Assembly: GCA_030636465.1 (NCBI GenBank)
Contig: DAOVWW010000052.1
Location: forward strand, 1 to 8,379
Reading direction: 5' to 3'
From: Gammaproteobacteria bacterium
GTDB taxonomy: Bacteria > Pseudomonadota > Gammaproteobacteria > BMS3Bbin11
DNA: 8,379 bases
In this document: positions 7,316-8,379 of the stretch, one piece after another
Layout: every line of letters begins with the position of its first letter
Position numbering within the stretch: position 1 is the first letter of the stretch
Notes under the pieces: generated by a model
The model's input: only the letters and a program-made list of their open reading frames with translations
Told to the model about the DNA's origin: nothing
The model's database searches: none
Position numbers and translations under genes: made by a program

Positions 7316-8290
7316 TTATCTTTCCCCTTCAATTTTCTTTAAGAAGTCGCTAATGCGTGTTTCAAACCAGTAACTGCTGCCGTTCCAGGATGGCTGATAG
7401 AAACCAACATGTCCGCCATGTGTGCTGAGTTCAAGTTTAACCCTGGGGCTACGTTTAGTCTGTTCAGTCATGACGCTGTCATTCATAAATGGATCATCCC
7501 TTGCATGCAGTAAGAGTGTCGGTATCTGAATTTTACCCAGATGTGGGTGACTGCTTGCCCGGCTGTAGTAATCATCTGCATTTTTGTAGCCATGCAGGGG
7601 CGCGGTGAAGCGATCATCAAATTCATAGAAGCTTTGTATGCGCTTGATGGCGGCAATGTCATGATCCATGGTGCCCAGCTCAATTTTCTGTATAAGCTTT
7701 TTTTTGAGGCTGCTTAACAGTCGCCAACGATAGAGTCTTCTGAAAAGCCCTTTACCATCGAGTGTTTGTCCTGCGACGGCGAGTTTGTAGGGTACTGAGA
7801 CGGCGATCGCGGCATTTAGCGGGTTTTTCCTGCCTGTTTCTGCGCACCACTTTAACAGGATATTGCCGCCTAGTGAGAAGCCAACAGCATAATAGGCTGA
7901 TTCAGGTTGGCGCTCTCTTAATAGCGTAATAATTTCATCGAGATCATCCGTTGCACCTGAGTGGTAGCTTCTAGGCAAACGGTTTGATTCTCCACTGCAG
8001 CCACGAAAGTTTATCGCTGCACAGCGCCAGCCCTGTTTATTGAGTACATTGACCACGCCATGTATGTATGGGGAGTCTGAGCTGCCTTCCAGTCCATGTA
8101 ACAGTAACGCAACGGGTGCGTCGACATTATCAGTTTCACACCAGTCTATGTCGATAAAATCGCCATCAGAAAGTTCCAGGCGTTGTCGTTTATAGGCAGG
8201 TTTTTGTGCGCGCCGAAAGAGGGCAGGCCAGATGGTCTGGAAATGGGGGTTGCGAAACAACCATGCCGTTTTAAAGGGCATAGTGTTCAT
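7316..8290 (-). CDS. yheT: YheT-type alpha/beta hydrolase (AB_hydrolase_4 family)
   Basis: A predicted cytosolic alpha/beta-hydrolase of 324 residues (E. coli YheT 340), with no signal peptide or membrane segment seen. The likely triad is Ser139 in the nucleophile elbow GFSLGGN, Asp265 in HARDDPFM, and His294 in HGGHVGF. HGLEGSSDSPY (65-75) forms the oxyanion-hole region, and NFRGCSGESNRLPRSYHSG is a strong family signature shared with YheT and the eukaryotic ABHD1/3 group. The N-terminal NPHFQTIWPALFRR is also typical. Substrate is unknown; members are thought to be esterases or lipases. Two starts are possible (M1 at 8290, M4 at 8281); neither has a clear Shine-Dalgarno, and the longer is given. 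The gene converges on pnp and is probably its own transcription unit. Confidence 0.93.
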   Translation of the reverse strand: MNTMPFKTAWLFRNPHFQTIWPALFRRAQKPAYKRQRLELSDGDFIDIDWCETDNVDAPVALLLHGLEGSSDSPYIHGVVNVLNKQGWRCAAINFRGCSGESNRLPRSYHSGATDDLDEIITLLRERQPESAYYAVGFSLGGNILLKWCAETGRKNPLNAAIAVSVPYKLAVAGQTLDGKGLFRRLYRWRLLSSLKKKLIQKIELGTMDHDIAAIKRIQSFYEFDDRFTAPLHGYKNADDYYSRASSHPHLGKIQIPTLLLHARDDPFMNDSVMTEQTKRSPRVKLELSTHGGHVGFYQPSWNGSSYWFETRISDFLKKIEGER

Positions 8291-8319
8291 AAGATAATCA
8301 GAGTAGCCGCTGGGGTAAT

Positions 8320-8348
8320 ACTATAGGGCACCTCTATTTATTCATGAA
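8320..8348 (-). promoter_or_regulatory. Candidate promoter for the yheT-like gene
   Basis: On the - strand, TTCATG (8348-8343) and TATAGT (8325-8320) are separated by 17 bp; the -10 matches 5/6 and the -35 only 3/6. A start near 8313 would leave a leader of about 23 nt. The -35 lies within an AT-rich palindrome, which could hold an operator, but this is a weak prediction. Confidence 0.35.
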
Positions 8349-8375
8349 TATTCATAATAAAAAGAGGCCCCTATA
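8322..8375. repeat. Imperfect long inverted repeat at the right edge
   Basis: TATAGGG (8322-8328) and CCTCT (8331-8335) pair with AGAGG (8363-8367) and CCCTATA (8369-8375), with CA opposite a single C as a bulge. The AT-rich loop holds the perfect palindrome ATGAATATTCAT (8344-8355), overlapping TTCATGAA (8341-8348). On the - strand, the 8371-8359 part reads GGGGCCTC followed by five T, which looks like the 3' half of a terminator of a gene lying beyond the window. Confidence 0.4.
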
Positions 8376-8379
8376 TAGA

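Overview
The window looks like chromosome from a moderate-GC gammaproteobacterium. The protein sequences resemble their E. coli counterparts from memory, and the gene order nusA-infB-rbfA-truB-rpsO-pnp is the classic gammaproteobacterial transcription/translation/RNA-decay cluster. Genus cannot be assigned by reading alone.

Layout: positions 1-483 are the 3' end of nusA (two acidic C-terminal repeats), with the rest of the gene upstream of the window. infB (567-3086), rbfA (3098-3466) and truB (3463-4383) follow on the + strand, tightly spaced; rbfA and truB overlap by GTGA. A 206-bp AT-rich gap (4384-4589) holds a weak terminator-like hairpin and a good sigma70-type promoter (4511-4539) in front of rpsO (4590-4859). 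pnp (4924-7020) follows 64 bp later, starts with TTG, and ends at a strong intrinsic terminator (7050-7073). The last gene, a yheT-like alpha/beta hydrolase (7316-8290), lies on the - strand and converges on pnp.

The + strand genes act together in RNA and protein synthesis. NusA controls elongation and termination. IF2 brings initiator tRNA to the ribosome. RbfA matures the 30S subunit. TruB makes pseudouridine 55 in tRNA. S15 nucleates the 30S platform. PNPase degrades RNA 3'->5'.

I see no undescribed multi-gene system. All six genes are recognisable, and the + strand ones are housekeeping genes. The unusual material is non-coding. In the pnp/yheT convergent gap there is a compact REPIN-like double palindrome (7233-7287) whose two arms differ by a compensatory base-pair change, a second nested palindrome (7123-7162), and a short degenerate GTAGG-head pair (7199-7210). 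At the right edge there is a large imperfect inverted repeat with an AT-rich palindrome in its loop (8322-8375), which may be half of a terminator cut by the window end.
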